Source of the DNA: Shewanella sp. OPT22
GTDB taxonomy: Bacteria; Pseudomonadota; Gammaproteobacteria; Enterobacterales; Shewanellaceae
Direction: 5' to 3'
Assembly (NCBI RefSeq): GCF_004168585.1
Contig: NZ_PGVH01000043.1
Coordinates: 299,431 to 363,430 of the forward strand
DNA length: 64,000 bases
Positions 47,542 through 57,945 of this stretch are shown piece after piece. The position numbers and the translations under genes are program-made. Under the pieces are notes generated by a model that saw only the letters and a list, made by a program, of their open reading frames with translations, did no database searches and was not told the DNA's origin. Every line of letters starts with the position of its first letter. The first letter of the stretch is position 1.

Positions 47542-48084
47542 TTACCACATTAAATCATCTGGAATGACATAATCTGCATATAAATCATCTTCTTCAGCAA
47601 CCTCAATATCTTCATTCCTAGTTGCTAAATAACCACACCATTGTGGAACTAATAAGTTGACTCGTTCTGCTAGCTTAAACGGTACAATAAATGTTTTGTC
47701 TTCGTGACGGACAATACCAAGCTTTGCATTGAGCAATTGCTTTTGTAATTCCTCGTTTATATAAACAGAATGTACTTTGCTCGCTAGTGTATAGTTAAAC
47801 TTAATTTCAGCATCTTTCGGAACAGATATAGCTCGTCTGTTAAACTCAGTAATGAGTGAGCGAACTTGACCTTTCTCTGTCGCTTCAGCAAAACGCTTCT
47901 CATTAAGTGCTTTATCTTTCTCAGCCTGTTCAAGTCGTTTTTGCTCAATTTCACGTTTTAAATCCGCTGAACCGTCATCAATTTTTTGTTTACGGTCACG
48001 ACGCTTTTTAGTTTTAATATCGCGAACTTTCTGTTTACTTGCTAAACCAGCTTTTAAAAGCTGTTCTTGTAATGCATTTGCCAT
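47542..48084 (-). CDS. DUF2058 family nucleoprotein-like protein (YaiL type)
   Basis: This 180-residue cytoplasmic protein has the typical MANALQEQLLKAGLASKQKVRDIKTKKRRD start, a charged coiled coil (about 25-75) and a conserved C-terminal domain with NYTLASKVHSVYINEELQKQL, ending in acidic residues. The family is common in gammaproteobacteria (E. coli YaiL); its function is unknown. It lies 27 bp downstream of the SDR gene on the same strand. Confidence 0.9.
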   Translation of the reverse strand: MANALQEQLLKAGLASKQKVRDIKTKKRRDRKQKIDDGSADLKREIEQKRLEQAEKDKALNEKRFAEATEKGQVRSLITEFNRRAISVPKDAEIKFNYTLASKVHSVYINEELQKQLLNAKLGIVRHEDKTFIVPFKLAERVNLLVPQWCGYLATRNEDIEVAEEDDLYADYVIPDDLMW

Positions 48085-48111
48085 TGCTTTTTTCTCTCTA
48101 ACTTTAACGCT

Positions 48112-48915
48112 CTAACTCGGCATTAATTTACTTAATTCTGCTAGCGCAACATTTGCCCCACCAAGAGACCAACCTCCATCTACAGGAATGACCGTACCTG
48201 TGACATAAGATGAGTATTCTGAGGCTAAAAAGAGTGCACAATTTGCGATATCATCTTTTTGACCATTTCGTCCTAATGGTACGCTTTTCGCCACATGCTT
48301 TTGAATTTGTTCACTAGGTGCTAAGCGGTTAAAACCCTCAGTACCTTCAATTGGGCCAGGTACAATTGAATTTATTCGAATACCTTCTCTGCCCCATTCT
48401 AATGCTAATGTACGCGTAAGCATATCAACACCTGCTTTAGCAGCACAAACGTGTGATTGCATTGGCATTGCCAAATAAGCTTGAGGTGCAGAGATTTGAA
48501 TAATACTACCATGACCTCTGTGCATTATCGGATAAGCTTGCTTCAACACGTGAAAACTACCGAGCAAATCAATATCCATAACTGACTTAAAACCATTCTC
48601 ACTGAGATCTTTAGCAAAGGCAGGGAAATTTCCTGCTGCACCGCTAACAAGTATATCGATCGTTGTTAACTTATCGGCAATGATGCTAAAACCTGCTTGG
48701 ACTGCAGCCAAGTCTCTAACATCAAAGCTCACGCCAAAATGAGCTCCTGATGAATTAACTTTGGTGAGTTCAGCGACCGCAGTATCAATTTTTTCTTGAT
48801 TTCTACTTGCGACAACAACATTTGCACCAGATTTAGCAAAGCTCAGTGCGATACCCAAATTAATGCCTGAAGTACCGCCAACTACTACAACATTTTTATT
48901 TTCGAAATTGAACAT
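48112..48915 (-). CDS. SDR family oxidoreductase, 2,4-dienoyl-CoA reductase-like
   Basis: This short-chain dehydrogenase of about 267 residues has the cofactor motif VVVGGTSGINLGIAL near the start, NVVVASRN, the DILVSGAAGNF segment and the C-terminal VTGTVIPVDGG. The usual catalytic YxxxK is replaced: the lysine stands in SHVCAAKAGVDML with Val at the Tyr position. Such a Tyr-less site with a preceding QSH is known in 2,4-dienoyl-CoA reductases, so a role in unsaturated fatty acid oxidation is suggested. The start at 48915 has GGAG 6 nt upstream. It is between pyrF and DUF2058 on the same strand. Confidence 0.85.
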   Translation of the reverse strand: MFNFENKNVVVVGGTSGINLGIALSFAKSGANVVVASRNQEKIDTAVAELTKVNSSGAHFGVSFDVRDLAAVQAGFSIIADKLTTIDILVSGAAGNFPAFAKDLSENGFKSVMDIDLLGSFHVLKQAYPIMHRGHGSIIQISAPQAYLAMPMQSHVCAAKAGVDMLTRTLALEWGREGIRINSIVPGPIEGTEGFNRLAPSEQIQKHVAKSVPLGRNGQKDDIANCALFLASEYSSYVTGTVIPVDGGWSLGGANVALAELSKLMPS

Positions 48916-48944
48916 TGTTGTCTCCATCATGATTCATCGTGATA

Positions 48945-49637
48945 CTAATTAATTGAGTGATAAATATCTTCAAGTGCTTTAAGTGGGTTTTCTGCTTTAG
49001 TTATCGGTCGACCAATTACTAAATGATCTGCACCAGCAGCAATGGCCTTTTGAGGAGTCATAATTCTGTGTTGATCGCCAGAATCTGTTCCTGCTGGTCT
49101 AATTCCTGGTGTAACTAATTGAAAATCAGTGCCTAATTCTGCTTTTAGTGCTTTGGCTTCTTGTGCAGAACATACTACACCATCTAACCCTGCTGTCTTT
49201 GCTAGATTCGCTAGATGAACCACTTGTTCATCTGCTGTTTTGTTTACACCTATTAGCGGTAGTTCATCGTCAGACATAGAGGTAAGTACCGTAACCGCAA
49301 TCAGTAAAGGGGCATCATTATCGTAAGGCGCTAACGCCGTTCTTGCAGCTTCCATCATAGCTTTGCCGCCAGATGCATGAACATTAACCATCCAAACACC
49401 TAACTCTGCCGCAGCTCGAACCGCTTTAGCTACTGTATTTGGAATATCGTGGAATTTTAAATCTAAAAAAAGTTCGAAACCCTGAGCTTGAATTTCCTTT
49501 ACTAGATCTGGACCAAATAAAGTGAACATCTCTTTGCCCACTTTTAAACGACACATTTCAGGGTTTAACTGACGAACTAATGCTAATGCATCAGCTTTAT
49601 TATCATAATCTAAGGCAACTACAACTTTGTTGGTCAT
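48945..49637 (-). CDS. pyrF: Orotidine 5'-phosphate decarboxylase
   Basis: This 230-residue TIM-barrel enzyme makes UMP in pyrimidine synthesis. The catalytic DxKxxD signature is in [14 protein letters not shown] (about residues 57-70), and the phosphate-binding GIRPAG (about 177-182) and VIGRPI (near 209) are intact. It follows lapB by 39 bp on the same strand, the widespread lapA-lapB-pyrF order. Confidence 0.97.
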   Translation of the reverse strand: MTNKVVVALDYDNKADALALVRQLNPEMCRLKVGKEMFTLFGPDLVKEIQAQGFELFLDLKFHDIPNTVAKAVRAAAELGVWMVNVHASGGKAMMEAARTALAPYDNDAPLLIAVTVLTSMSDDELPLIGVNKTADEQVVHLANLAKTAGLDGVVCSAQEAKALKAELGTDFQLVTPGIRPAGTDSGDQHRIMTPQKAIAAGADHLVIGRPITKAENPLKALEDIYHSIN

Positions 49638-49676
49638 TATTATTCTCTTTGTAATCTATGTGTAGGGATATATTTT

Positions 49677-50837
49677 TTATTCACCGTCCAAACCACGGAT
49701 TCGTTTGATTTTGCCCCAACACTTACACGATGGACAATGCCAATACAATGTATGTGAAGGAAAGCCACATTGTTGGCAACGATAACTTGGACGGTAACGT
49801 ATTTGCTGCTCAACTAACTTTTCTAACATGGTTAAACTTTGCTTAGCATCACCTTCCTCAGCCTGCTGTACATGAATGTGCATTAATTGCTTAAAGCCTT
49901 TCATTGTTGGGTGAGTATAAAGGGAGTCCAATAATAATTGCTCAGCCTCATTGAGCTTTTCTTGTTCTTGGAGCAGAGTAACCAGTGCGATAGTTATAGA
50001 GGCTCCTGCACCTTTAGAGAGCGCTTCTTGCAAAAAGATCTTATAAGCTTTTAAATCGTCATTCTGCTTGAACGTTTCAAGTGCAACATCGAGTGAATCA
50101 GCAACCAGTTCAATGTCTGCATCCCATAGAACGTATAGAAACTTTTTAAAACTGCTGTAATCACCATCTGCACTGGATATTTTAATTAATTCCAAAACGG
50201 CTCGCCCACAATGATGGTCGTATTTTAGGGCTTGTTTTAACAACTTCACTCGAGTTGAAGGTTCTTTCGATTCAAGGCTAAGTTGGCAATAATAATGTGC
50301 TAGAACAGAAAGTTGAGCTTTTCTTTTCTCCTTAGACATACCTTTGATGACATTGATGGCTTTTCGCCACTCTTTAGTTGTCTGATATAAACTAATGAGT
50401 AAAGTTTCTGCTTCATCAGTGTCTTCTGCTTGTTCTAGTAAACTCACAAGAATATCTTCAGCACGGTCATAAAACCCCGCTGCAAGATAATCTTTGGCAA
50501 GCGCAAGCATCGCAAGTTCGAGTAAATCAGTACTTAAGCTTGAACGCTCGATGAGCCCTTGATGAATTTTAATCGCACGATCAACTTCACCTCTGGTTCT
50601 AAATAATGCGCCAAGAGAAAGATGAGTATCAATATTACTGCTATCTTCATCCAAAGAATTAACTAATAAATCAACTGCTTTGTCTGACTCATTAGAAAGG
50701 ATAAAGTTTAAACCTGTAAAATAATCTTTATTTATCGTTTTTTGTTTTTTTTGCTGCTGATGACGCATACTCCTTCTTCCCATATACCAACCATAACTGG
50801 CAGCAATAGGCAGCAGCAAGAACAAAACTTCTAACAT
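49677..50837 (-). CDS. lapB: Lipopolysaccharide assembly protein B
   Basis: This 386-residue protein has an N-terminal membrane anchor (about 1-17), a long TPR-repeat region facing the cytoplasm and a C-terminal rubredoxin-like metal site with CQQCGF and CPSCKCW (about 352-375). LapB (YciM) recruits LpxC to FtsH for proteolysis and so regulates LPS synthesis. Length equals E. coli LapB (389 aa). It is 1 bp from lapA and probably co-expressed with it and pyrF. Confidence 0.96.
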   Translation of the reverse strand: MLEVLFLLLPIAASYGWYMGRRSMRHQQQKKQKTINKDYFTGLNFILSNESDKAVDLLVNSLDEDSSNIDTHLSLGALFRTRGEVDRAIKIHQGLIERSSLSTDLLELAMLALAKDYLAAGFYDRAEDILVSLLEQAEDTDEAETLLISLYQTTKEWRKAINVIKGMSKEKRKAQLSVLAHYYCQLSLESKEPSTRVKLLKQALKYDHHCGRAVLELIKISSADGDYSSFKKFLYVLWDADIELVADSLDVALETFKQNDDLKAYKIFLQEALSKGAGASITIALVTLLQEQEKLNEAEQLLLDSLYTHPTMKGFKQLMHIHVQQAEEGDAKQSLTMLEKLVEQQIRYRPSYRCQQCGFPSHTLYWHCPSCKCWGKIKRIRGLDGE

Positions 50838-50838
50838 A

Positions 50839-51114
50839 TTATGTTTCGTCTTTTGTTGAAGTTACTTCTTCGAGTGAAGCTAATTTTTTGTTAGCACGGC
50901 GTAAAGTGACTCTCAGTTTTAATATTTGGTACCCAGCAAATAACCAACTGATGGTGAAACCTAATAAGAAAACAACCGCCAGTACCATAGGTAACTTGTA
51001 TTCACCTTTAGCGATAAAATAACTGATGGTGACCGTTTGTTCATTTTGAGCACCAAAAATTAATGCCAAAATAAAGCACAATGCAACAACAACTGTTATA
51101 AAAAATGATTTCAC
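50839..51114 (-). CDS. lapA: Lipopolysaccharide assembly protein A (DUF1049)
   Basis: This inner-membrane protein of about 91 residues has two transmembrane segments (about 4-22 and 42-64), a GAQNEQTVTISYFIAKGEYKLPM linker and a C-terminal cytosolic coiled coil (LKLRVTLRRANKKLASLEE). The GTG at 51114 is chosen because it has GGAG 5 nt upstream and gives the usual short N-terminus (VKSFF). An in-frame start 20 codons upstream exists but adds an atypical extension. It is the partner of LapB. Confidence 0.92.
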   Translation of the reverse strand: MKSFFITVVVALCFILALIFGAQNEQTVTISYFIAKGEYKLPMVLAVVFLLGFTISWLFAGYQILKLRVTLRRANKKLASLEEVTSTKDET

Positions 51115-51368
51115 CTGTATCTCCGTGTTTGAAGTTGCTGGCTTTAGGATTAATTCACTTTCTGGTGCCCACAATCAGTTCACTACTTCATCTTCCTTCC
51201 AATTACATAGCATTGACTTAAAGCTCATGCTTTGCCTTGGATAGTGCGATATTGGAACACCCTAATGATTTAAAAACTTATCGACAGCGATTTACTGTGA
51301 TCAACCTTAATATAAGATTATCTTTGAAAATATAAAATCATGCTAGTCAAAAGCCTGTTTTTAGACAT

Positions 51369-51396
51369 AAAAAAACCTCCAACTGGAGGCTTTTTA
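51369..51396 (-). terminator. Terminator after ihfB
   Basis: On the minus strand, a GCCTCCAGTTGGAGG hairpin (51389-51376) is followed by a run of seven T. It lies about 12 bp after the ihfB stop. The reverse reading also has T's, so it may act in both directions. Confidence 0.9.
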
Positions 51397-51407
51397 ATTA
51401 AAACGTT

Positions 51408-51695
51408 TTATATGTTGACTGCGTCAACACGTTCGCGCAGCTCTTTGCCAGGCTTGAAATGTGGCACATACTTGCCATCCAGTTCAACTGAAGTACCAGT
51501 TTTTGGGTTACGACCAGTACGAGGCGCACGAAAGTGAAGTGAAAAACTGCCAAATCCACGGATTTCGATACGATCTCCGCCTTCTAATGTATCAGCCATC
51601 TGCTCTAACATCTCTTTGACGGCATTTTCAACTTCTTTCGCCGAAAGCAGAGACTGCCTGCTGGCGAGTTTAATGATTAGTTCGGATTTTGTCAT
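51408..51695 (-). CDS. ihfB: Integration host factor subunit beta
   Basis: This 95-residue HU/IHF-fold DNA-bending protein has the N-terminal [14 protein letters not shown] helix and the DNA-binding arm [21 protein letters not shown] with the conserved proline that intercalates into DNA. It ends with [11 protein letters not shown]. It pairs with IhfA (not in window). It follows rpsA by 66 bp, with a hairpin between, in the standard cmk-rpsA-ihfB order. Confidence 0.97.
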   Translation of the reverse strand: MTKSELIIKLASRQSLLSAKEVENAVKEMLEQMADTLEGGDRIEIRGFGSFSLHFRAPRTGRNPKTGTSVELDGKYVPHFKPGKELRERVDAVNI

Positions 51696-51728
51696 CCTAG
51701 CTATCCTCTTTTATCAAGCCAAACAACG

Positions 51729-51756
51729 TTAAGGGGAGCATTACTACTCCCCTTAA
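51729..51756 (-). terminator. Hairpin between rpsA and ihfB
   Basis: Perfect 10-bp arms (51729-51738 and 51747-51756, TTAAGGGGAG type) with an 8-nt loop lie just after the rpsA stop. A T-run is poor on the minus strand, so it is more likely a partial terminator or mRNA-stabilising stem that lowers ihfB relative to rpsA. Confidence 0.65.
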
Positions 51757-51761
51757 GCAAT

Positions 51762-53429
51762 TTACTTACGAGCAGCTTTAAACGCTTCTGCCATTGCATT
51801 ACTCATAACAGCATCATCTTGCTTGTTAACAGTCGCAAGTGCTTCTTTCTCTTCAGCTTCATCTTTCGCTTTGATAGATAGGCTGATAGAGCGGTTCTTA
51901 CGATCAACGCCCATGAACTTAGATTCAACAGCATCGCCTACTGAGAATTCAGTTGATGCGTCTTCAATACGGTCACGAGAGATGTCAGAAACACGGATGT
52001 AGCCTTCAACAGACTCAGCCAATTCAACTGTAACACCTTTAGCGTCAACTGCAGATACAGTACCATTAACAATAGTACCTTTCTTCTTGTCAGCCAAGTA
52101 TGCATTGAATGGATCGTCTTCAGTTTGCTTAACGCCTAAGCTGATACGCTCACGCTCTGGGTCAACTGAAAGTACAACTGCGTTGATTTCGTCACCTTTC
52201 TTGTATTCAGATACAGCTTCTTCGCCAGTACCAGTCCAAGAAATGTCAGATAAGTGAACAAGACCGTCAATGCCACCGTCAAGACCAATGAAGATACCGA
52301 AGTCAGTGATAGATTTGATCTTACCGCTAACTTTGTCACCTTTTTGGTATTTAGAAGCGAAGTCATCCCATGGGTTAGTCTTACATTGCTTAAGACCAAG
52401 AGAGATACGACGACGTTCTTCATCGATGTCAAGTACAAGAACTTCAACTTCATCACCCAAGTTAACAACTTTAGATGGGTGAATGTTCTTGTTAGTCCAA
52501 TCCATTTCAGAAACGTGAACAAGACCTTCAACGCCTTCTTCAATTTCAACGAAACAACCGTAGTCAGTTAGGTTAGTTACGCGACCAGTTAAACGAGTGT
52601 TCTCTGGGTAACGGTTGCTGATTTCTAACCATGGATCTTCGCCAAGTTGCTTAAGACCTAGTGATACACGAGTACGCTCGCGGTCATACTTAAGAACTTT
52701 AACGTTGATTTCGTCACCAACATTAACGATTTCTGATGGATGTTTAACACGCTTCCAAGCCATGTCAGTGATGTGTAATAGACCATCAACACCACCAAGA
52801 TCAACGAATGCACCGTAATCAGTAAGGTTCTTAACGATACCTTTAACAGCTTGACCTTCTTGAAGGTTCTCAAGAAGAGCATCACGCTCTGCACTGCTTT
52901 CAGATTCGATAACAGCACGACGAGAAACAACAACGTTGTTGCGCTTCTGATCTAGCTTGATAACTTTAAATTCTAGTTCTTTGTTTTCTAGGTGAGCAGT
53001 GTCACGAACTGGACGAACGTCAACTAGAGAACCTGGTAAGAATGCACGGATACCGTTTAATTCAACAGTGAAACCGCCTTTAACTTTACCATTGATAACA
53101 CCGATAACAGTTTCAGCGTCTTCGTATGCTTTTTCAAGAACAATCCATGCTTCATGACGCTTAGCTTTTTCACGAGACAATTGAGTCTCACCAAAGCCGT
53201 CTTCAACAGAGTCAAGAGCAACATCTACGTCATCGCCAACTGCGATTTCAAGTTCGCCTGCAGCGTTCTTGAATTGTTCAGCTGGGATTGGAGATTCAGA
53301 TTTCAAACCTGCGTCAACAAGAACCATACCGTTTTCGATAGCTACTACAGTACCACGTACGATAGAGCCTGGGCGGAATTCAAGTTGTTCTAGGGATTGT
53401 TCAAACAGATCAGCAAAAGATTCAGTCAT
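51762..53429 (-). CDS. rpsA: 30S ribosomal protein S1
   Basis: This 555-residue protein consists of six S1 (OB-fold) repeats. Repeat 3 onward shows the canonical G-x-V-x-x-(L/I)-T-(D/N)-(Y/F)-G-x-F-V/I pattern ([45 protein letters not shown]) with matching RISLGLKQ ends. It binds mRNA on the 30S subunit to start translation of structured messages. E. coli S1 has 557 aa. It lies downstream of cmk, with about 108 bp between. S1 usually represses its own translation through its leader; not tested here. Confidence 0.97.
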   Translation of the reverse strand: MTESFADLFEQSLEQLEFRPGSIVRGTVVAIENGMVLVDAGLKSESPIPAEQFKNAAGELEIAVGDDVDVALDSVEDGFGETQLSREKAKRHEAWIVLEKAYEDAETVIGVINGKVKGGFTVELNGIRAFLPGSLVDVRPVRDTAHLENKELEFKVIKLDQKRNNVVVSRRAVIESESSAERDALLENLQEGQAVKGIVKNLTDYGAFVDLGGVDGLLHITDMAWKRVKHPSEIVNVGDEINVKVLKYDRERTRVSLGLKQLGEDPWLEISNRYPENTRLTGRVTNLTDYGCFVEIEEGVEGLVHVSEMDWTNKNIHPSKVVNLGDEVEVLVLDIDEERRRISLGLKQCKTNPWDDFASKYQKGDKVSGKIKSITDFGIFIGLDGGIDGLVHLSDISWTGTGEEAVSEYKKGDEINAVVLSVDPERERISLGVKQTEDDPFNAYLADKKKGTIVNGTVSAVDAKGVTVELAESVEGYIRVSDISRDRIEDASTEFSVGDAVESKFMGVDRKNRSISLSIKAKDEAEEKEALATVNKQDDAVMSNAMAEAFKAARK

Positions 53430-53537
53430 TTTAAATTTACTTTTAAGTAATAAACCATGCTAGTCCTTAACATGGAGTCAGTTAATATAATTCACATCAT
53501 CCTTGATATGAAGTCTTACCAAAATAAACAGAATTAT

Positions 53538-54224
53538 CTATTTTGATAAATGCTTTTCAATGTGCTGTGAAACAATTTCAAGCACGTCATCTATATTAAT
53601 ACCTGTTGTATCAACAACTAAGGCATCATCAGCTGGTTTAAGTGGAGCAACGGCACGATTCATATCGCGATCGTCACGCTCTTTTATCTCAGCCAAAAGA
53701 CGGTCGATTTTAACATCGAAGCCTTTGTCCCGCAACTGATTATAGCGGCGCTGCGCTCTTTCTTCAGCAGATGCTGTTAAGAAAATTTTAACCGGCGCCT
53801 CCGGGAATACAACGGTTCCCATATCTCGACCATCGGCAATCAAACCAGGTTCAGTTTGAAATGCACGTTGTCTCCTTAAAAGTGCTTCTCGCACTCTTGG
53901 GAATGCCGCAATCTTTGAAGCAGCATTCGAACATTCTTGTGTTCTAATGTCATTGGTGACAGATTCACCTTCTAACACTACCTTAATCGCATCACCGTCG
54001 TTGCCCGCTAAAAATTGAACATCAAGATGAGCGGCTAATAAACTGATAGCTTCTTCATTATCAAGTTCGACGTTATGATGAAGTGACGCCAATGCTAGAA
54101 CCCGATAAATAGCACCACTATCCAATAATTGCCAGCCAAGCTTTTTAGCTAACAAATGACAAATAGTACCTTTACCTGCCCCACTTGGCCCGTCAATCGT
54201 AACTACAGGAGTCCGTTCAGACAT
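53538..54224 (-). CDS. cmk: Cytidylate kinase
   Basis: This enzyme of about 228 residues phosphorylates CMP and dCMP. The P-loop GPSGAGKGT is near residues 12-20, the substrate [19 protein letters not shown] segment near 130, and the LID region [20 protein letters not shown] near 185. The start at 54224 has GGAGG 5 nt upstream; eight more in-frame codons upstream are unlikely to be used. It is between aroA (about 180 bp upstream) and rpsA, as in most gammaproteobacteria. Confidence 0.96.
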   Translation of the reverse strand: MSERTPVVTIDGPSGAGKGTICHLLAKKLGWQLLDSGAIYRVLALASLHHNVELDNEEAISLLAAHLDVQFLAGNDGDAIKVVLEGESVTNDIRTQECSNAASKIAAFPRVREALLRRQRAFQTEPGLIADGRDMGTVVFPEAPVKIFLTASAEERAQRRYNQLRDKGFDVKIDRLLAEIKERDDRDMNRAVAPLKPADDALVVDTTGINIDDVLEIVSQHIEKHLSK

Positions 54225-54402
54225 AAATCCTCCAAAAGAATACATCATTCATGATAATAGATTCTTGACCTAGAACTAGATTTCGAAAATTTAGTTTAGT
54301 TCAAAAAAATACCCACGAAATTAAGCGCAGTTATTTTACATGATCATTCTTATAAAATCAGAAGATTTTAATAAAACAGCGTGTTATGTCACCAAGTGTA
54401 GA

Positions 54403-55692
54403 TTAAACACCATTTTTCACTAGCGCTTTCAATTCAGAAAAATAAGTTGGGAAAGTCTTAGCAGTACAATCTGGGTCATTAATGGTTACACCCGCTTTAT
54501 CAAATGCCACTAAAGAAAAACACATAGCAATACGATGATCGTTATAGGTATCAATTGCAGCATGATTAATCACTTTAGGTGCTGTTACTTCAATAAAGTC
54601 GTTACCTTCAACAACTTCAGCGCCTACTTTCTTAAGCTCTGTTGTCATTGCTGCAAGACGATCAGTTTCTTTAATACGCCAGTTATAAATATTACGTATT
54701 GTTGTAGTGCCTTCCGCAAATAATGCTGCCGTTGCAATTGTCATTGCAGCATCAGGGATGTGGTTGGCATCAAAATCAACGGCTTTAAGCTTACCTTTAG
54801 AGGCTTTAATGTAATCACTGCCCCACTCTATTTTGGCACCCATATCTTCAAGAACATGTGCAAAGCCAGTATCACCTTGAATACTGTCTTTACCAACACC
54901 TGTAACTTTAATTGTGCCACCTTGGATCGCACCTGCAGCTAAAAAATATGATGCAGAAGATGCATCACCTTCAACCAAAAACTCTCCAGGCGATTGATAC
55001 GTTTGGCCACCTTTAATAATAAAACGCTGATACTCTTGATTTTCAACTTCAATACCAAAGCGGTTCATCAGCGCTAAAGTAATATCGATGTATGGCTTAG
55101 ATACAAGTTCGTCAATGACATTAATCGCAATGTCCGATTCAGCCATAGGTGCAGCCATCAGCAGCGCAGTAAGGAATTGGCTAGACAAAGAGCCTGAAAT
55201 ATTAACTTCACCGCCATTCAAACCGTCGGCGTTTATTTTTAATGGTGGATAGCCTTCGCTTTTAAGGTATTCAACCTGTGCCCCTAAAGGCAGTAAAGCA
55301 TCAACCAAATCTTTTATTGGACGCTCTTCCATTCTCGGTTCGCCCGTTAAGGTGAATTCACCTTTACCTAACGTTAATGCTGCACAGAGTGGTCGCATTG
55401 CTGTACCAGCGTTTCCTAGGAATAACTCTTGCGCTTGTGTTGCGTTAAGACTGTCACCTAAACCTTCAACTTCACAAACAGTATTGTTGTTGCTCAAGCG
55501 ATAACTGACACCCAGTTGCTTAAGCGCTTGCAGCATATATCGAATATCATCTGAATCTAATAAGTTAGTCAGTTTAGTTGTGCCCTTAGCCAAAGCAGCT
55601 AAAAGAAGTGCACGGTTAGAAATACTTTTAGAGCCAGGAATGTTGATCTCACCATTTACTTTGGTGATGTGATCTAACTTAAGTTGTTTCAT
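54403..55692 (-). CDS. aroA: 3-phosphoshikimate 1-carboxyvinyltransferase (EPSP synthase)
   Basis: This 429-residue shikimate-pathway enzyme joins shikimate-3-phosphate and PEP. The segments [19 protein letters not shown] (about 20-38), [13 protein letters not shown] (about 90-102), the [10 protein letters not shown] loop (about 117-126) and [14 protein letters not shown] (about 342-355) are all present. The Ala in GNAGTAMRP indicates a class I, glyphosate-sensitive type. serC, its normal upstream partner, is 8 kb away at the right window edge on the same strand. Confidence 0.97.
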   Translation of the reverse strand: MKQLKLDHITKVNGEINIPGSKSISNRALLLAALAKGTTKLTNLLDSDDIRYMLQALKQLGVSYRLSNNNTVCEVEGLGDSLNATQAQELFLGNAGTAMRPLCAALTLGKGEFTLTGEPRMEERPIKDLVDALLPLGAQVEYLKSEGYPPLKINADGLNGGEVNISGSLSSQFLTALLMAAPMAESDIAINVIDELVSKPYIDITLALMNRFGIEVENQEYQRFIIKGGQTYQSPGEFLVEGDASSASYFLAAGAIQGGTIKVTGVGKDSIQGDTGFAHVLEDMGAKIEWGSDYIKASKGKLKAVDFDANHIPDAAMTIATAALFAEGTTTIRNIYNWRIKETDRLAAMTTELKKVGAEVVEGNDFIEVTAPKVINHAAIDTYNDHRIAMCFSLVAFDKAGVTINDPDCTAKTFPTYFSELKALVKNGV

Positions 55693-55906
55693 ATTCGATA
55701 GTGTTTGTTGGATTAAAAACAGGAGAGCTTAAGAATCACCTATGTATTCTATAGGTGCAAGTGATTTGTAAACAATTAAGCACAATCTTTAGCCAGTCAG
55801 TTGTATTAATTATTGATTAGGCAGTAAATCACTCTCTATTAGCGATCGAAGCTATATGTTAGGCTTAAGATAAATATGCACAATAAAAATATAGGTAACA
55901 TTAAAG

Positions 55907-57097
55907 ATGTTTGAAAACCTTAGCCCTTTACCTGCAGATTCCATTCTTGGATTACTCAATCAATACCGACAAGATCCTAACCCTTCTAAAGTTGATTTAG
56001 GTGTGGGGGTTTATAAAGATCCACTCGGTCATACGCCAATTCTTGAATGCGTTAAAACCGCTGAAGCACATCGCTTAAAAACTGAAGATACTAAAGTCTA
56101 TATTGGTCCGACTGGCTCGCAAGATTTTAATCGTCTTATCACAGAACTTAATTTTGGTGCAGATCATCAGATCATCGACTCAAACAGAGTTCGTACCGTC
56201 TCTACGCCTGGCGGTACTGGTGCGTTAAGAGTTGCTGCAGACTTTATTACTCGTTGTAAAACTGATGCAGTTATTTGGGTCAGTGATCCTACATGGGCAA
56301 ACCACACAGGTTTGTTTGAAACAGCAGGTTTAACTGTTAAGGTTTACCCATATTATGACTTTGATAGCAAAACACTTAAGTTTGATGAAATGATTGAGTG
56401 TTTGAAACAAGTGAGTAAAAATGACTTTGTTCTATTACACGCTTGTTGTCATAACCCAAGTGGCATGGATCTGACTAAGGAACAATGGGATCAAGTTGTT
56501 GAACTGACCACTGATGTTGGTTTTACTCCGCTTATCGATATGGCTTACCAAGGCTTCGGTATTGATGAAATTGAAGATGCCTACGGTGTACGTAAAATGG
56601 CCGCTGCGGTAGAGAATATGATCTTATGCAGCTCATGTTCTAAAAACTTCGGTTTGTATCGTGAACGTATAGGTTCGTGTTCCATTATTAGTAAAAATAC
56701 TGCACAAGCTGATATTGCATTTTCTGTTTTACTCTATGTTGTACGTTGTTTGTATTCAATGCCACCTGCACATGGTGCGGCTATTGTAGAAACGATTCTT
56801 GGTTCGTCTGAACTTAACCAACAATGGCTAGATGAATTAAAAGTGATGCGTGACCGTATCAACGGTAATCGTAAAATTTTAGTTGATGCATTACATTCTA
56901 AGCAAAGTGACCGTGATTTTAGCTTTATTGCCAATCAAAAAGGTATGTTTTCTTTCTTGGGTGTAAACCAAGCTCAAGTTACTCAATTAAAAGATGAGTT
57001 TAGTATATATATGGTCGATTCAAGTCGTATCAGTATCGCTGGCATCACTGAAGATAATGTCAGTTACATCGCAGATTCAGTAGCAAAAGTTTTATAA
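55907..57097 (+). CDS. Aromatic amino acid aminotransferase
   Basis: This is a 396-residue class I PLP aminotransferase of the TyrB/AspC type. The PLP lysine is in CSSCSKNFGLYRERIG (about residues 241-256), HNPSGMDLT (near 182-190) holds the cofactor, and SRISIAG with the substrate-binding Arg lies near 373-379. Length matches E. coli TyrB (397 aa) and AspC (396 aa). In Alteromonadales this gene is usually annotated as aromatic aminotransferase; distinguishing tyrB from aspC by eye is not safe. It is divergent from aroA with 214 bp between and ends in a hairpin terminator. Confidence 0.92.
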   Translation: MFENLSPLPADSILGLLNQYRQDPNPSKVDLGVGVYKDPLGHTPILECVKTAEAHRLKTEDTKVYIGPTGSQDFNRLITELNFGADHQIIDSNRVRTVSTPGGTGALRVAADFITRCKTDAVIWVSDPTWANHTGLFETAGLTVKVYPYYDFDSKTLKFDEMIECLKQVSKNDFVLLHACCHNPSGMDLTKEQWDQVVELTTDVGFTPLIDMAYQGFGIDEIEDAYGVRKMAAAVENMILCSSCSKNFGLYRERIGSCSIISKNTAQADIAFSVLLYVVRCLYSMPPAHGAAIVETILGSSELNQQWLDELKVMRDRINGNRKILVDALHSKQSDRDFSFIANQKGMFSFLGVNQAQVTQLKDEFSIYMVDSSRISIAGITEDNVSYIADSVAKVL

Positions 57098-57106
57098 TTT
57101 CATTAA

Positions 57107-57135
57107 TGAGAGGCTTTGGCCTCTCAAATTTAATT
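57107..57135 (+). terminator. Terminator after the aminotransferase gene
   Basis: A perfect 8-bp hairpin (arms 57107-57114 and 57119-57126, loop TTTG) begins 9 bp after the stop and is followed by an A/T-rich tail with short T runs. It precedes the mnmD gene. Confidence 0.75.
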
Positions 57136-57150
57136 TAAATCCAGTTTTCC

Positions 57151-57846
57151 ATGTCAAAAGTTGAATTATTACTTACTAAAGATGGTTCACATACGGTTTA
57201 TAATAGTGAACTCGATGAATCATACCATGCATATAACGGTGCCCTGACGGAGTCAGAATTCGTTTATATTGAAAATGGCCTTCGTTATTTTTTAGCCTCA
57301 AATCAAACTCAATCACACACCCCAATTAGAATATTAGAATTCGGTTTTGGGACGGGCTTAAATACAATCCTTACACTAAAAGAATCCATTAAGTCTGAAA
57401 TTCATATTGATTATGTTTCCTCTGAGCCTTTTCCTCTCTCATTTGATATCATTGACTCACTTAATCATGGAAAGATATTCAACAATGAATTTAATGTATA
57501 TTTTTCAAAAATACATCAAGCTCAGTGGAATACTGAAGAGCAGCTTACATCCAGTTTTCGACTGCATAAAGTAAAGTCGAAGTTAGAAGATTTACCTGAA
57601 ACGACCTCACCTTTTGATATTATTTTTTATGATGCTTTTGCACCTACTAAACAACCAGACGCATGGCATATCAATATATTACATAAGTGTAAGTCCTTAT
57701 TGAAAGATGATGGTTTGATTGTGACTTATTGTGCCAATGGTCAATTCAAGAGGGATCTCAAATCTCTTGGGTTTAAGCTTGACCAAACTGAAGGCCCAAT
57801 GGGTAGGAAAGAAATGACCAGAGCATGGAAACAAAAATCTGTTTAG
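57151..57846 (+). CDS. mnmD: tRNA 5-(aminomethyl)-2-thiouridine methyltransferase MnmD-like
   Basis: This 231-residue SAM-dependent methyltransferase matches the MnmD half of the enterobacterial MnmC, without the FAD-dependent MnmC1 domain. Motif I is ILEFGFGTGLNT (about 68-79), the catalytic-region FYDAFAPTKQPDAW is near 165-178, and GRKEMTRAWK is near the end. It would carry out the final methylation making mnm5s2U34 in tRNA. A monofunctional MnmD in a gammaproteobacterium is a little unusual, as MnmC is normally fused. It is transcribed in the same direction as the MATE gene 100 bp downstream. Confidence 0.88.
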   Translation: MSKVELLLTKDGSHTVYNSELDESYHAYNGALTESEFVYIENGLRYFLASNQTQSHTPIRILEFGFGTGLNTILTLKESIKSEIHIDYVSSEPFPLSFDIIDSLNHGKIFNNEFNVYFSKIHQAQWNTEEQLTSSFRLHKVKSKLEDLPETTSPFDIIFYDAFAPTKQPDAWHINILHKCKSLLKDDGLIVTYCANGQFKRDLKSLGFKLDQTEGPMGRKEMTRAWKQKSV

Positions 57847-57945
57847 GAATAGAAAATAATCTAAAAGCAACTAATCTGAATTTAGGCAATCATTTTAGCA
57901 TTTAGATTTTTTCCTATTAATTGATTTATAAAAGAGTCGTTTTTC

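Noticed and set aside
52254-52571. Long plus-strand open frames within rpsA
   Set aside because: They are antisense frames caused by the strong codon bias of rpsA; they have no start signals and no family resemblance.
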